Assembly (NCBI GenBank): GCA_964545475.1
Contig: CAZJGG010000028.1
Span: forward strand, 1-35,564
Length of the DNA stretch: 35,564 nt
Origin: CAZJGG01 sp964545475
GTDB taxonomy: Bacteria; Bacillota; Clostridia; Lachnospirales; JAISER01
Direction of reading: 5' to 3'
Part shown: positions 1 through 7,418 of the stretch, one piece after another
Numbering within the stretch: position 1 is the stretch's first letter
Layout: every line of letters begins with the position of its first letter
Program-made: the position numbers and the translations under genes
Notes under the pieces: model-generated
The model's input: the letters and a program-made list of their open reading frames with translations, nothing else
The model's database searches: none
Told to the model about the DNA's origin: nothing

Positions 1-51
1 GTTTTGGGGAAAACACTTCCACAACAATTAATTATGTTATTTTTTAACTTG

Positions 52-1212
52 CTATTTGAATATATCCATTTTGCTAATTCGGTCAAAGGCTTCCCCCAGC
101 CTTTCTTCCCCGCAAATGCAAGCAATACGAATATACCCCTCACCGCAAGCGCCGAAAGTATCGCCGGGCAGAACTAACACATGGGCTTCATGCAAAATTT
201 TATCTGCAACCTGAGCAGAGGAAAGCCCGGTTTTCTTTATATTTATATACATATAAAACGACCCTTGGGGTCTTAAAACAGACATGTTAGGAATTTTTTC
301 AACTCTGCTTGCCGCATAAAACACTCTGTTTTTATAAATATTAAAAAGCTTTGGTTGAATTTCCTTTCTGTTTCTTAAAGCGTGAAGTGCAGCACGCTGG
401 GAAACGGAAGAGCTTGTAAACGCAACATTTATGTTTATTTTGCGTATAGTTTCAATAAAATATCTCGGAGCAACAATATGCCCGATTCTCCAGCCAGTCA
501 TAATAAAGTCTTTAGAAAAGCTATTAATTGTTATAGTTCTTTCAAACATTCCATCTATGCTTGCAAAAGGTACAAATTTGCTTTCATAACACAAAAGGGT
601 GTAAATTTCATCAGCAATGACAACAAGGTCATATTTATTAGCAATTTCGGCAATGGCATTAAGAGTTTCAATGGTAAAACAAGCACCTGTTGGGTTAGAC
701 GGAGTATTTATAACAATAGCCCTTGTGCGCTCTGTTATTTTTTCCTCAAGCCTTTGTATGTTAATTTGAAATTTTTCTTCCTCAATGGTGTCAAGAATTA
801 CAGCTATTCCCCTTGCAAGCTCTATTTGTGTTGGATAAGGGGTGAAACAAGGGGTATGTATAATAACTTCGTCGCCGTCGTCTATAATTGCTTCAAGGGC
901 AAGATACATTGCCATACAGCCGCTGCTTGTCACCATTATTTCTTCATCTCTTATGTTCATTCCATGTTCTTCGAGATAAAACCTTGAAATCTCACTTCTA
1001 AGCTCGGTGTCTCCACGGTAATCCGTGTACTTTGTATGCCCAAGCTTAACGTCTTCAAAAGTTTTGTCAACAATAATCTGGTCTGTAACTAAATCCGGGT
1101 CACCTAAAGATAAGTCAATAATATCATCATAAGCCTTGCCCTTAACGTCCGACGAACCCATAGCGGTTTCTCCGTTTTTCCAATGCCTTTTTGCAATAAG
1201 TCTGTGCTTCAT
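52..1212 (-). CDS. PLP-dependent class I/II aminotransferase
   Basis: This 386-residue protein has the full length of fold-type I aminotransferases, which transfer an amino group between an amino acid and a 2-oxo acid in the cytoplasm. Visible family motifs are the N-terminal LSLGDPD, the substrate-loop NTPSNPTG, the cofactor-binding Asp in IADEIY, the Schiff-base lysine in SFSKDFIMTGWRIG, and the C-terminal Arg in GYIRIA. Its start lies 2 nt after the etfA stop, so it is the third gene of an etfB-etfA-aminotransferase operon. That linkage suggests amino-acid fermentation, with the enzyme supplying a 2-oxo acid whose later oxidation or reduction involves the flavoprotein (inference). Substrate specificity cannot be read from the sequence; alanine, aspartate and aromatic types all share these motifs. 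Confidence 0.93.
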   Translation of the reverse strand: MKHRLIAKRHWKNGETAMGSSDVKGKAYDDIIDLSLGDPDLVTDQIIVDKTFEDVKLGHTKYTDYRGDTELRSEISRFYLEEHGMNIRDEEIMVTSSGCMAMYLALEAIIDDGDEVIIHTPCFTPYPTQIELARGIAVILDTIEEEKFQINIQRLEEKITERTRAIVINTPSNPTGACFTIETLNAIAEIANKYDLVVIADEIYTLLCYESKFVPFASIDGMFERTITINSFSKDFIMTGWRIGHIVAPRYFIETIRKININVAFTSSSVSQRAALHALRNRKEIQPKLFNIYKNRVFYAASRVEKIPNMSVLRPQGSFYMYINIKKTGLSSAQVADKILHEAHVLVLPGDTFGACGEGYIRIACICGEERLGEAFDRISKMDIFK

Positions 1213-1214
1213 AA

Positions 1215-2192
1215 TTACTCTCCCTTATTTAATATTTTTATTATTTTAGGAACAATATCATATAAATCTCCCACATAGCCATAATCACAAATTTTAAAAA
1301 TCGGCGCTTCCGGGTCCGAATTTATTGCAATAATTTTTTGCGCCTCTTTCATTCCTGCCAAATGCTGAGGTGCTCCGGATATTCCGCAGGCAATATATAT
1401 TTCAGGCTTAACTCTGTTTCCACTGTATCCAATTTGCCTTGAGCTGTCTGCAAGCCCACAATCCACAAGAGCACGTGAAGCCCCTGTTTCTCCACCTAAA
1501 AGCTTTGCAAGAGCATCAAGCATTGTCATATCCTCTTTTTTGCGTATTCCCCTGCCCCCGGCAACAATAACATTAGCTTTAGTAATATCAAAATCATTAT
1601 CCCTAAATACTTTTACAATTTCACATTCGTTACATTCAGTAATATAAGGCTTTAGTTTATAAATGTTCACTTCCCTGTTATAATCCGCTTTTGCTTCTTC
1701 AAATTCCTTATATCTTACCGTTGCTATTGGCGGTTTCTTTATTGTCTTAATATGGGCTAAAATATTTTCGGAAAACGCCGGGCGAATTTGTATAAACTCA
1801 CTGGTTTCATTAATAACAAGGTCGGTACAGTCAGCCGTAAGCCCTGTTTTAAGAGTTGCGGCAATTCTTGGGGCAAGGCAACGCCCAAAATGTGTTGCCC
1901 CAATTAAAATAATATGTTGGGGGTAATCTTCCAAAAATTTAATTATATTTTGAGTATACAGCATTTCATTATGATCTACTAAACATGAGTCTTCAATGCT
2001 GTATACAACGTCCGCTCCTCTAAAGCAAAGTTCCTCCAGCTCTACCTCTCCGCCGCTTAAAACCAGGCAGTTTATACTTTTATCTAGCCCCTTATTAAGC
2101 TCTGCCGCTTTGTTTAAAAGCTCAAATGATACATTATGTATTTTATCGTCATTAACTTCATTTACTATTAGTATCCCAACCTCTGGGTTCAT
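1215..2192 (-). CDS. etfA: Electron transfer flavoprotein, alpha subunit
   Basis: EtfA binds the structural FAD of the EtfAB heterodimer, which passes electrons between flavin dehydrogenases and other carriers and in anaerobes can take part in electron bifurcation. The C-terminal half carries the FAD signature: GGRGIRKKED, then GETGASRALVDCGLADSSRQIG, here split as GETGASRA and SRQIGYSGNRVKPEIYIACG, then GISGAPQHLAGM and INSDPEAPIF. At 325 residues it has standard length with no extra ferredoxin domain, unlike some bifurcating EtfA proteins. The start follows a GGGGTGA ribosome binding site and lies 6 nt after etfB. No acyl-CoA dehydrogenase or FAD-linked oxidase gene accompanies the pair in the window, so the partner enzyme is unknown. 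Confidence 0.96.
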   Translation of the reverse strand: MNPEVGILIVNEVNDDKIHNVSFELLNKAAELNKGLDKSINCLVLSGGEVELEELCFRGADVVYSIEDSCLVDHNEMLYTQNIIKFLEDYPQHIILIGATHFGRCLAPRIAATLKTGLTADCTDLVINETSEFIQIRPAFSENILAHIKTIKKPPIATVRYKEFEEAKADYNREVNIYKLKPYITECNECEIVKVFRDNDFDITKANVIVAGGRGIRKKEDMTMLDALAKLLGGETGASRALVDCGLADSSRQIGYSGNRVKPEIYIACGISGAPQHLAGMKEAQKIIAINSDPEAPIFKICDYGYVGDLYDIVPKIIKILNKGE

Positions 2193-2198
2193 TAACTT

Positions 2199-2981
2199 TC
2201 ACCCCCTAACCGATTGCATAAATAATTTAATAAAATCTGCTTCGTTATCAGTTATTAGGCTGTTTTTTAAAACCGGCTTTGGAACAACAATTTTGTCAAC
2301 TTTTGTAGGAGAACCGGCAAGCCCTGTTTCGGCCTCATTTAAATATTTACTTAATTCATTATATGTGAAAATTTCAACTTTTTGCTTTAAGGACTGCAGC
2401 TTACGCTTTACACCAGGCATTTCTGGAAATGCAATATTTTTTGAAACGCATATAAGAGCCGGGAGTTTCATTTTCCTTATTTGCTTATACCCTCCTATAT
2501 TTTCCGCTGTGGCATATATATGAGAATTTTCAGATAATTCTAGTCTTTCGGCATAATAACATTGAGGAATGCCTAATAAAGCCGCAACCTCCGCTCCAAC
2601 TTGAGCCGTGTCCCCATCCACGGATTTTTCACCGCAAAGTATTAAGTCGTAACTACCAATAGTTTTTATTGCGGCGGTAAGAGTTCTGGATGTTGCAAGA
2701 GTATCAGAACCTGCAAATTTTTTGTCTGAAACAAGCACAAGCCTGTCCGCTCCCCTTGCATAAGCTTCCTTTAAGGATTTATCAGCCTTTTTAGGCCCCA
2801 TTGTTATAGCTGTTATTGTGGCACTTACCTCTTTTTTTATATTAACTGCCGCTTGCAAGGCGTGTAGATCAAAGGGATTAATTAAAGAATCCGCCGACTG
2901 CCTGTCAACTAAGCCTCTTTCGCTGTCGAACCTTACGTTATTCATATCCGGAACTTCTTTTATAAGAACAATTATATCCAT
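2199..2981 (-). CDS. etfB: Electron transfer flavoprotein, beta subunit
   Basis: EtfB is the AMP- or second-FAD-binding partner of EtfA. Recognisable features are the N-terminal MDIIVLIKEVPD, the INPFDLHAL segment and the nucleotide-binding CGEKSVDGDTAQVG. I place the start at the ATG ending at 2981 because the family begins with this hydrophobic strand; the product is then 260 residues. An in-frame ATG at 3023 would add 14 residues but has no properly spaced ribosome binding site, whereas AAGGA lies about 14 nt before the chosen ATG, which is rather long. It is the first gene of the operon with etfA and the aminotransferase. The foldback repeat at 3050-3216 sits just upstream, between this gene and any promoter further away. 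Confidence 0.94.
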   Translation of the reverse strand: MDIIVLIKEVPDMNNVRFDSERGLVDRQSADSLINPFDLHALQAAVNIKKEVSATITAITMGPKKADKSLKEAYARGADRLVLVSDKKFAGSDTLATSRTLTAAIKTIGSYDLILCGEKSVDGDTAQVGAEVAALLGIPQCYYAERLELSENSHIYATAENIGGYKQIRKMKLPALICVSKNIAFPEMPGVKRKLQSLKQKVEIFTYNELSKYLNEAETGLAGSPTKVDKIVVPKPVLKNSLITDNEADFIKLFMQSVRG

Positions 2982-3049
2982 AACAATTGTCACATTCCTT
3001 TTTTTACATATACTTTTGCTCATTTCTAACAGATTGAAATTGCACCTGA

Positions 3050-3216
3050 ATTATACTCCTTAACCACATAAAATAGCACTGCCTTGCGGCGAATTTTACT
3101 TGTGGACTACGTCATCAACTTCTTGTGTGCCGCTAGCACACGGCGTCGTCTCTTCCTTGCCACAAGCAAAATTTGCTCGCAACTCAGTACCATTTTATAT
3201 GTTTAAGGAGTATAAT
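3050..3216. repeat. Foldback (MITE-like) repeat, copy 1
   Basis: This 167-bp segment forms one long imperfect palindrome. The outer arms are ATTATACTCCTTAA on the left and its exact complement TTAAGGAGTATAAT on the right. A second stem pairs TTGCGGCGAATTTTACTTG with CAAGCAAAATTTGCTCGCAA, and a small central hairpin is GTGTGC-CGCTA-GCACAC. A second copy in the same orientation lies at 20678-20840; the cores are nearly identical, while the outer arms differ in a compensatory way. With the gap around it, this explains the 336-base stretch without a gene between etfB and the DsbA-like gene. It encodes no protein. It could be a non-autonomous mobile element or a repeated structured RNA. Confidence 0.9.
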
Positions 3217-3266
3217 CAGTGCTTACTTAATTATAACGAAATTTCAAGCTAGTGCAAGTAATGTTA

Positions 3267-3295
3267 TTGACTTTTTATAAATTTAGTAGTGTAAT
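3267..3295 (+). promoter_or_regulatory. Candidate sigma-A promoter of the DsbA-like gene
   Basis: TTGACT at 3267-3272 and TGTAAT at 3290-3295 are separated by 17 bp, ending 22 bp before the start codon. It is predicted from sequence only. Confidence 0.55.
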
Positions 3296-3317
3296 TAAAT
3301 AAAAACGGAGGTATTTT

Positions 3318-3935
3318 ATGTTAAATATCGAATTTTGGTCAGATTATGCTTGCCCTTTCTGCTATATAGGCAAGCGTTTACTGGAAAAAGCTTTAGAGCA
3401 ATATAACAAAGAAGTTGAAATAGTTTATAAAAGCTTTCAGCTTCACCCAGAAGCGAAAAGGCTTCAAGGCGTTTCTTACAGCACAATAATAAGCAAAAAA
3501 TACGGCATACCTGTAGAAGAGGCTCAATATAGCATTGAACAAGTTACATTAATGGCAAAAAGTCTTGGTCTTGATTACAATTTAGACAAACTTATTCACA
3601 ACAACACATTAAACGCCCACAGGCTTTCAAAATATGCCAAAACCCAAGGAAAAGCCGAGGACATGGAAGAACGGCTTTTAAAAGCATATTTTATTGACTT
3701 TCTTGATATTGGGGATATTGATACTTTAGCTGTTCTTTCACAGGAAATCGGATTAAATGGTGATTATGTAAAGGATATGCTCAAAACTGATGATTTTAAA
3801 TATGATGTCCTTAATGACCAAAAAGAAGCTTTTTCTAAAAGAATACATGTCGTTCCACATATTATTATTGGAGAAGAAAAAATTTCCGGCGCACAACCTT
3901 CTGAAATATTTTTAAAAGCTCTTCAAAAAGCATAA
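3318..3935 (+). CDS. DsbA-family (FrnE-like) thiol oxidoreductase
   Basis: This 205-residue cytoplasmic protein (no signal peptide) belongs to the DsbA-like thioredoxin group that includes FrnE and 2-hydroxychromene-2-carboxylate isomerase. The N-terminal strand is followed by a CPFC redox motif in SDYACPFCYIGKR at about residues 12-16. The helical insertion and the C-terminal VVPHIIIGEEKISGAQ segment, which carries the family's cis-proline region (V-P), are both present. FrnE-type proteins act as disulfide oxidoreductases or isomerases and are often linked to oxidative stress; the actual substrate here is unknown. The start has an ACGGAGG ribosome binding site. It stands as a single gene with its own promoter, and no terminator was recognised in the 208 bp before purH. 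Confidence 0.9.
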   Translation: MLNIEFWSDYACPFCYIGKRLLEKALEQYNKEVEIVYKSFQLHPEAKRLQGVSYSTIISKKYGIPVEEAQYSIEQVTLMAKSLGLDYNLDKLIHNNTLNAHRLSKYAKTQGKAEDMEERLLKAYFIDFLDIGDIDTLAVLSQEIGLNGDYVKDMLKTDDFKYDVLNDQKEAFSKRIHVVPHIIIGEEKISGAQPSEIFLKALQKA

Positions 3936-4081
3936 TATAGTGATACCAACAATTATATTTTTGTGCGAAAAATATATAAATTATATTTAAAGGTATGTTA
4001 TAAATAGTTTGTTAGTAATTACTTAACAATAAAACCCCAATATTCCACAAATTATTGTATTAAATACTTTTTATAAAAATA

Positions 4082-4110
4082 TAGACATTTTTTGTAATAT
4101 GATGTAGAAT
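4082..4110 (+). promoter_or_regulatory. Candidate promoter of purH
   Basis: TAGACA at 4082-4087 and TAGAAT at 4105-4110 have a 17-bp spacer, 33 bp before the purH start. The rest of the 208-bp gap is AT-rich; I see no purine riboswitch in it. Confidence 0.4.
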
Positions 4111-4143
4111 TTTTGAAATAAACATTTTGAAGGGGACGAAGCA

Positions 4144-5682
4144 ATGAAAAAACGAGCATTAATCAGCGTAAGTGATAAAAAGGGCATTTACGACTTTGCG
4201 AAGGAACTTATTAATTTAGGCTACGACATAATATCAACCGGCGGCACAAAAGACCTTTTGGAAAAAAGCGGTCTAAAAGTTACCTCCGTTGAAGAAGTAA
4301 CAAACTTCCCGGAATGCCTTGACGGACGTGTTAAGACTTTGCATCCATTAATACACGGCGGCATACTTTCAATAAGAGATAATAAGAGACATATGGACAA
4401 ACTCCAAGAGCTTGGTATCGGGCTTATAGACTTAGTTGTTGTAAATTTATATCCTTTCAGAAAAACTATCGAAAGCAAAGAACACACCCTTGAACAAGCC
4501 ATTGAAAACATTGACATCGGCGGTCCTTCCATGATTCGTGCCGCTGCAAAAAATTATAGGTTTGTTATGGTTGTTACTAACCCTTCTCAATATGAATCTG
4601 TGCTTCAGAACATTAAAAGCGGAGTTATTAACGAGAAATTCCGTTTTGAACTTGCAGTTGAAGCTTTCAGCCATACTTCTTCCTACGATGCTTTAATTTC
4701 TAATTATTTGAATAAAGTTGCAGATAGTACGGAATATCCGGATACTATTACTTTAACATTTGATAAAAAACAAAATTTGCGCTACGGAGAAAACCCACAT
4801 CAGTCCGCAGCATATTATTCTTTACCTCTTTCTCCTGTTTGCGGAGTTGAAAAAGCTATTTTTATTCAGGGCAAAGAGCTTTCTTATAATAATATTAACG
4901 ATGCTCAAGGCGCAATTGCTTTAGCCCAAGAATTTGAAGAACCCGTATGCGTAGCTGTTAAACACGCAACGCCTTGCGGTGTTGCCGTTTCCGAAACTCC
5001 TTGCGAAGCATTCCAAAAAGCAAGAGATTGCGACCCAATAGCTATTTTCGGCGGTATTGTATGCTTTAACAGGGCAGTAGACAAACCCACAGCAGAAGAA
5101 CTTAATAAAATTTTCCTAGAAGTTATAATAGCACCAAGTTATTCCCAAGAAGCTTTAGATGTTCTTAAAAAGAAAGAAAATTTAAGAATTTTAGCTTTAC
5201 CGGAAATTTTTACAACAGCCCGTAATCATTATGAATTTAAAAGTGTTGGCGGAGGTATGCTTATGCAACACTATGACACTTCCGATATTGACACAGAACC
5301 TGTTACAGTTGTTACGGAAGTTTCCCCTACCCCAGAGCAAATTAATGATATGAAATTTGCTATGAAAGTTTGTAAACATGTAAAATCCAATGCAATTGTA
5401 ATAGCAAAAGATGGGCAGACGTTAGGAATCGGCGGCGGTTCAGTAAGCCGTATTTTTGCGGCTAAATCTGCTCTTGCCCAAGCTTCTGATAAGTCTTCCG
5501 GTGGAGTTATGGCATCCGATGCGTTTTTCCCATTTTCCGATGTTGTTTTGGAGTGTTCAAAATATGGAATATCCGCTATCGTGCAGCCCGGCGGCTCAAA
5601 ATCCGACAACGTTTCCATTGACGAATGCAACAACAAAGGTATTGCTATGGTTATTACAGGGGTTCGTCACTTTAAGCATTAA
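4144..5682 (+). CDS. purH: Bifunctional AICAR formyltransferase / IMP cyclohydrolase
   Basis: PurH performs the last two steps of de novo IMP synthesis: formylation of AICAR by 10-formyl-tetrahydrofolate, then ring closure. The N-terminal cyclohydrolase domain (about residues 1-195) shows SVSDKKGI, STGGT, GRVKTLHP and the IDIGGPSMIRAAAKN block. The C-terminal transformylase domain shows RYGENPHQSAAYY, the catalytic Lys-His pair in VKHATPCGVAV, and the closing SDNVSIDECNNKGIAMVITG. At 512 residues it is full length. It starts after AGGGGACGAAGCA. It is separate from any other pur gene in this window and is followed after 12 nt by the WYL regulator, which may be co-transcribed. Confidence 0.97.
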   Translation: MKKRALISVSDKKGIYDFAKELINLGYDIISTGGTKDLLEKSGLKVTSVEEVTNFPECLDGRVKTLHPLIHGGILSIRDNKRHMDKLQELGIGLIDLVVVNLYPFRKTIESKEHTLEQAIENIDIGGPSMIRAAAKNYRFVMVVTNPSQYESVLQNIKSGVINEKFRFELAVEAFSHTSSYDALISNYLNKVADSTEYPDTITLTFDKKQNLRYGENPHQSAAYYSLPLSPVCGVEKAIFIQGKELSYNNINDAQGAIALAQEFEEPVCVAVKHATPCGVAVSETPCEAFQKARDCDPIAIFGGIVCFNRAVDKPTAEELNKIFLEVIIAPSYSQEALDVLKKKENLRILALPEIFTTARNHYEFKSVGGGMLMQHYDTSDIDTEPVTVVTEVSPTPEQINDMKFAMKVCKHVKSNAIVIAKDGQTLGIGGGSVSRIFAAKSALAQASDKSSGGVMASDAFFPFSDVVLECSKYGISAIVQPGGSKSDNVSIDECNNKGIAMVITGVRHFKH

Positions 5683-5694
5683 GGGCGTGATTAT

Positions 5695-6603
5695 ATGCAA
5701 ATTAACAGGCTTCTTGAAATTGTATACATTCTCCTTAGCCGCAACTCTGTTACGGCTAAGGAGCTGGCTCAGCGCTTTGAAGTTTCCACCAGGACAATTT
5801 ACCGGGATATTGAAACTTTAAGCGCCGCTTCAATCCCTGTATATATGTCTAAAGGAAAAGGCGGAGGCATCAGCCTTGTAGACAGCTTCGTCTTAAATAA
5901 ATCTTACCTCACAGAAAACGAACAAACCGAAATATTATCAGCACTACAAGGCATAAAAACCCTTACATCTCCAGAAGGCGATTCCGCCCTTAACAAGCTT
6001 GGAGCAATTTTTAATAAAAATGCCGCCAACTGGATAGACATAGACTTTTCCTACTGGGGAAGCGGTGCAGATGAAAAAAATAAATTTAATATTATAAAAA
6101 ATGCAATTCTTACCCAGAAGATAATTGCATTTTCTTATTTTGCCCCGGGAAAAGAAAAAGCTTTAAGAACAGTAGAGCCTTTGCAAATATTTTTTAAAGA
6201 AAAAGCTTGGTATTTAAAGTGCTTTTGCATAGATAAAAATGATTATAGACACTTTAAAATAGTAAGAATGTCTGACATTATTGTTACAGAGAAAGCTTTT
6301 AAAAGGGCATTGCCGGAAGATAATGAAAATGACTTTACCTGCACGTTCTTTGATGTAAAAAGAGTAGTACTTCAGTTTTCACAAAAAGCATGGGGCAGAG
6401 TTATAGATGAATTTGGCGAAGTTACAATACTTGAAAAAAACGAAGAGTATTTGACCGCTGAATGTTTTTTTCCTGAAGACGACTGGATGTTCAGTTATAT
6501 CATCTCTTACGGAGCGGATGTAAAAATAATAGAACCTGAAAGCGTTAAAAATATGGTTACTGAAAAATTAAAAAAACTTTTAAGCTACCATGAAAATAAT
6601 TAA
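5695..6603 (+). CDS. HTH-WYL (YafY/PafC-type) transcriptional regulator
   Basis: The first 60 residues form a DeoR-like winged helix: INRLLEIVYILLSRNSVTAK, then the recognition-helix region FEVSTRTIYRDIETLSAASIP and the wing with KGKGGGISL. A linker leads to a WYL domain (about residues 135-300), seen in IIAFSYFAPGKEKALRTVEPLQI and KEKAWYLKCFC with the W-Y-L triad and later FKIVRMSDI. WYL domains bind ligands or nucleic acid and control the attached DNA-binding domain. The downstream GyrI-like gene is preceded by a TGACA-N6-TGTCA dyad, so local regulation of that gene pair is likely (inference). The start has a weak GGGCGTGA site 12 nt after purH. Confidence 0.93.
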   Translation: MQINRLLEIVYILLSRNSVTAKELAQRFEVSTRTIYRDIETLSAASIPVYMSKGKGGGISLVDSFVLNKSYLTENEQTEILSALQGIKTLTSPEGDSALNKLGAIFNKNAANWIDIDFSYWGSGADEKNKFNIIKNAILTQKIIAFSYFAPGKEKALRTVEPLQIFFKEKAWYLKCFCIDKNDYRHFKIVRMSDIIVTEKAFKRALPEDNENDFTCTFFDVKRVVLQFSQKAWGRVIDEFGEVTILEKNEEYLTAECFFPEDDWMFSYIISYGADVKIIEPESVKNMVTEKLKKLLSYHENN

Positions 6604-6611
6604 TTTTAATA

Positions 6612-6627
6612 TGACATACTGCTGTCA
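6612..6627. promoter_or_regulatory. Inverted-repeat operator candidate, TGACA-N6-TGTCA
   Basis: The perfect dyad TGACA-TACTGC-TGTCA lies in the 70-bp gap between the WYL regulator and the GyrI-like gene. Its position makes it a likely binding site for the upstream regulator. No convincing -35/-10 pair could be assigned around it. Confidence 0.45.
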
Positions 6628-6673
6628 ACAATCTGTGTTATCATAAGCTCACAACAAAAACGGAGGTGATAAC

Positions 6674-7132
6674 ATGAAAAATGAAATAGTCATAGAAACC
6701 GTAAAAGAACAACACGTTTTATCTATTAGGTTAAGAATAAACCTGGAAAATTTAGGAGAAGCCTTTAACACATGCTACGGCAAAGTTTTAGAGTATATGT
6801 CTGAAATAGGCGCAGAGCCTTCCGGCCCTCCTTTCGGCGTATATTATAACCACGATATGCAGGATTTGGACACTGAAATAGGTTTTCCAGTTTCAAAGCC
6901 TTTACCCGGGCGGGGTGAAATAGCCGCTAATACGTTCCCTGAAATGAAAGCTGCAACGTATGTTTTCAACGGTACATACGATGACCTTAGCAAGGGTTAC
7001 GAAGTAATATACGGCTGGATAGCTCAAAACAATTATGAAATCTCCGGGGCACATTATGATTTTTACTTAAACGACCCGGATACAACCCCTGCTAATGAAC
7101 TTGCTACGAAAATAATAATTCCAATAAAATGA
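6674..7132 (+). CDS. GyrI-like / effector-binding domain protein
   Basis: This 152-residue cytoplasmic protein matches the GyrI-like (SOUL/BtrG-fold) small-molecule-binding domain also found at the C-terminus of AraC- and MerR-type regulators such as Rob and BmrR. Typical segments are EIGAEPSGPPFGVYYN, the acidic strand DLDTEIGFPVSKPLPG and YDDLSKGYEVIYGWIAQN. It has no DNA-binding domain, so it is a stand-alone version that probably binds or hydrolyses a hydrophobic small molecule. The start follows AACGGAGGTGATAAC, an excellent ribosome binding site. It pairs with the zinc-ribbon gene downstream and is probably controlled by the WYL regulator upstream; the ligand is unknown. Confidence 0.85.
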   Translation: MKNEIVIETVKEQHVLSIRLRINLENLGEAFNTCYGKVLEYMSEIGAEPSGPPFGVYYNHDMQDLDTEIGFPVSKPLPGRGEIAANTFPEMKAATYVFNGTYDDLSKGYEVIYGWIAQNNYEISGAHYDFYLNDPDTTPANELATKIIIPIK

Positions 7133-7146
7133 GAGGATTTGATTAC

Positions 7147-7413
7147 GTGGAAAATATGATTTTTTGCCAAAGCTGTGGTATGCCAATGCAAGAGCTGGCA
7201 CATTTCGGAACTGAAAAAGACGGTGCACAAAATAACGAATATTGCGTCTATTGTTATAAAGATGGTGCATTTACCGCTGATATTACAATGGACGAAATGA
7301 TAGCATATTGCGCCGAACATATTGGCGAATGGGACATGGATATAACTAAAGAACAGGCAATTGCCCAAATGAAAGAGCACTTCCCAACACTAAAACGCTG
7401 GGCACAGGCATAG
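7147..7413 (+). CDS. Small zinc-ribbon protein
   Basis: This short protein carries CQSCGMPM near its N-terminus and CVYCYKDG about 25 residues later, a pair of CxxC knuckles typical of the putative zinc-ribbon family PF12674. The remainder is a short helical tail, ITMDEMIAYCAEHIGEW, ending in HFPTLKRW, as is usual for this family. Its biochemical role is not known. I chose the GTG at 7147 because GAGAGG lies 10 nt before it; the alternative ATG at 7129 overlaps the preceding stop codon but has no ribosome binding site. The gene follows the GyrI-like gene closely and converges on rng with only 5 nt between the two stop codons. Confidence 0.82.
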   Translation: MENMIFCQSCGMPMQELAHFGTEKDGAQNNEYCVYCYKDGAFTADITMDEMIAYCAEHIGEWDMDITKEQAIAQMKEHFPTLKRWAQA

Positions 7414-7418
7414 AAAGA

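Noticed and set aside
382..987. Long open frame on the plus strand inside the aminotransferase gene
   Set aside because: It is antisense to a clear aminotransferase, encodes Asn/Phe/Cys-rich sequence of no family and has no ribosome binding site.
3050..3216. A coding region inside the foldback repeat
   Set aside because: Short frames there are not shared between the two copies and have no starts; the palindromic structure explains the sequence.
3936..4143. Purine riboswitch upstream of purH
   Set aside because: The conserved purine-aptamer core sequences and pairing loops were not seen in this 208-bp AT-rich gap.
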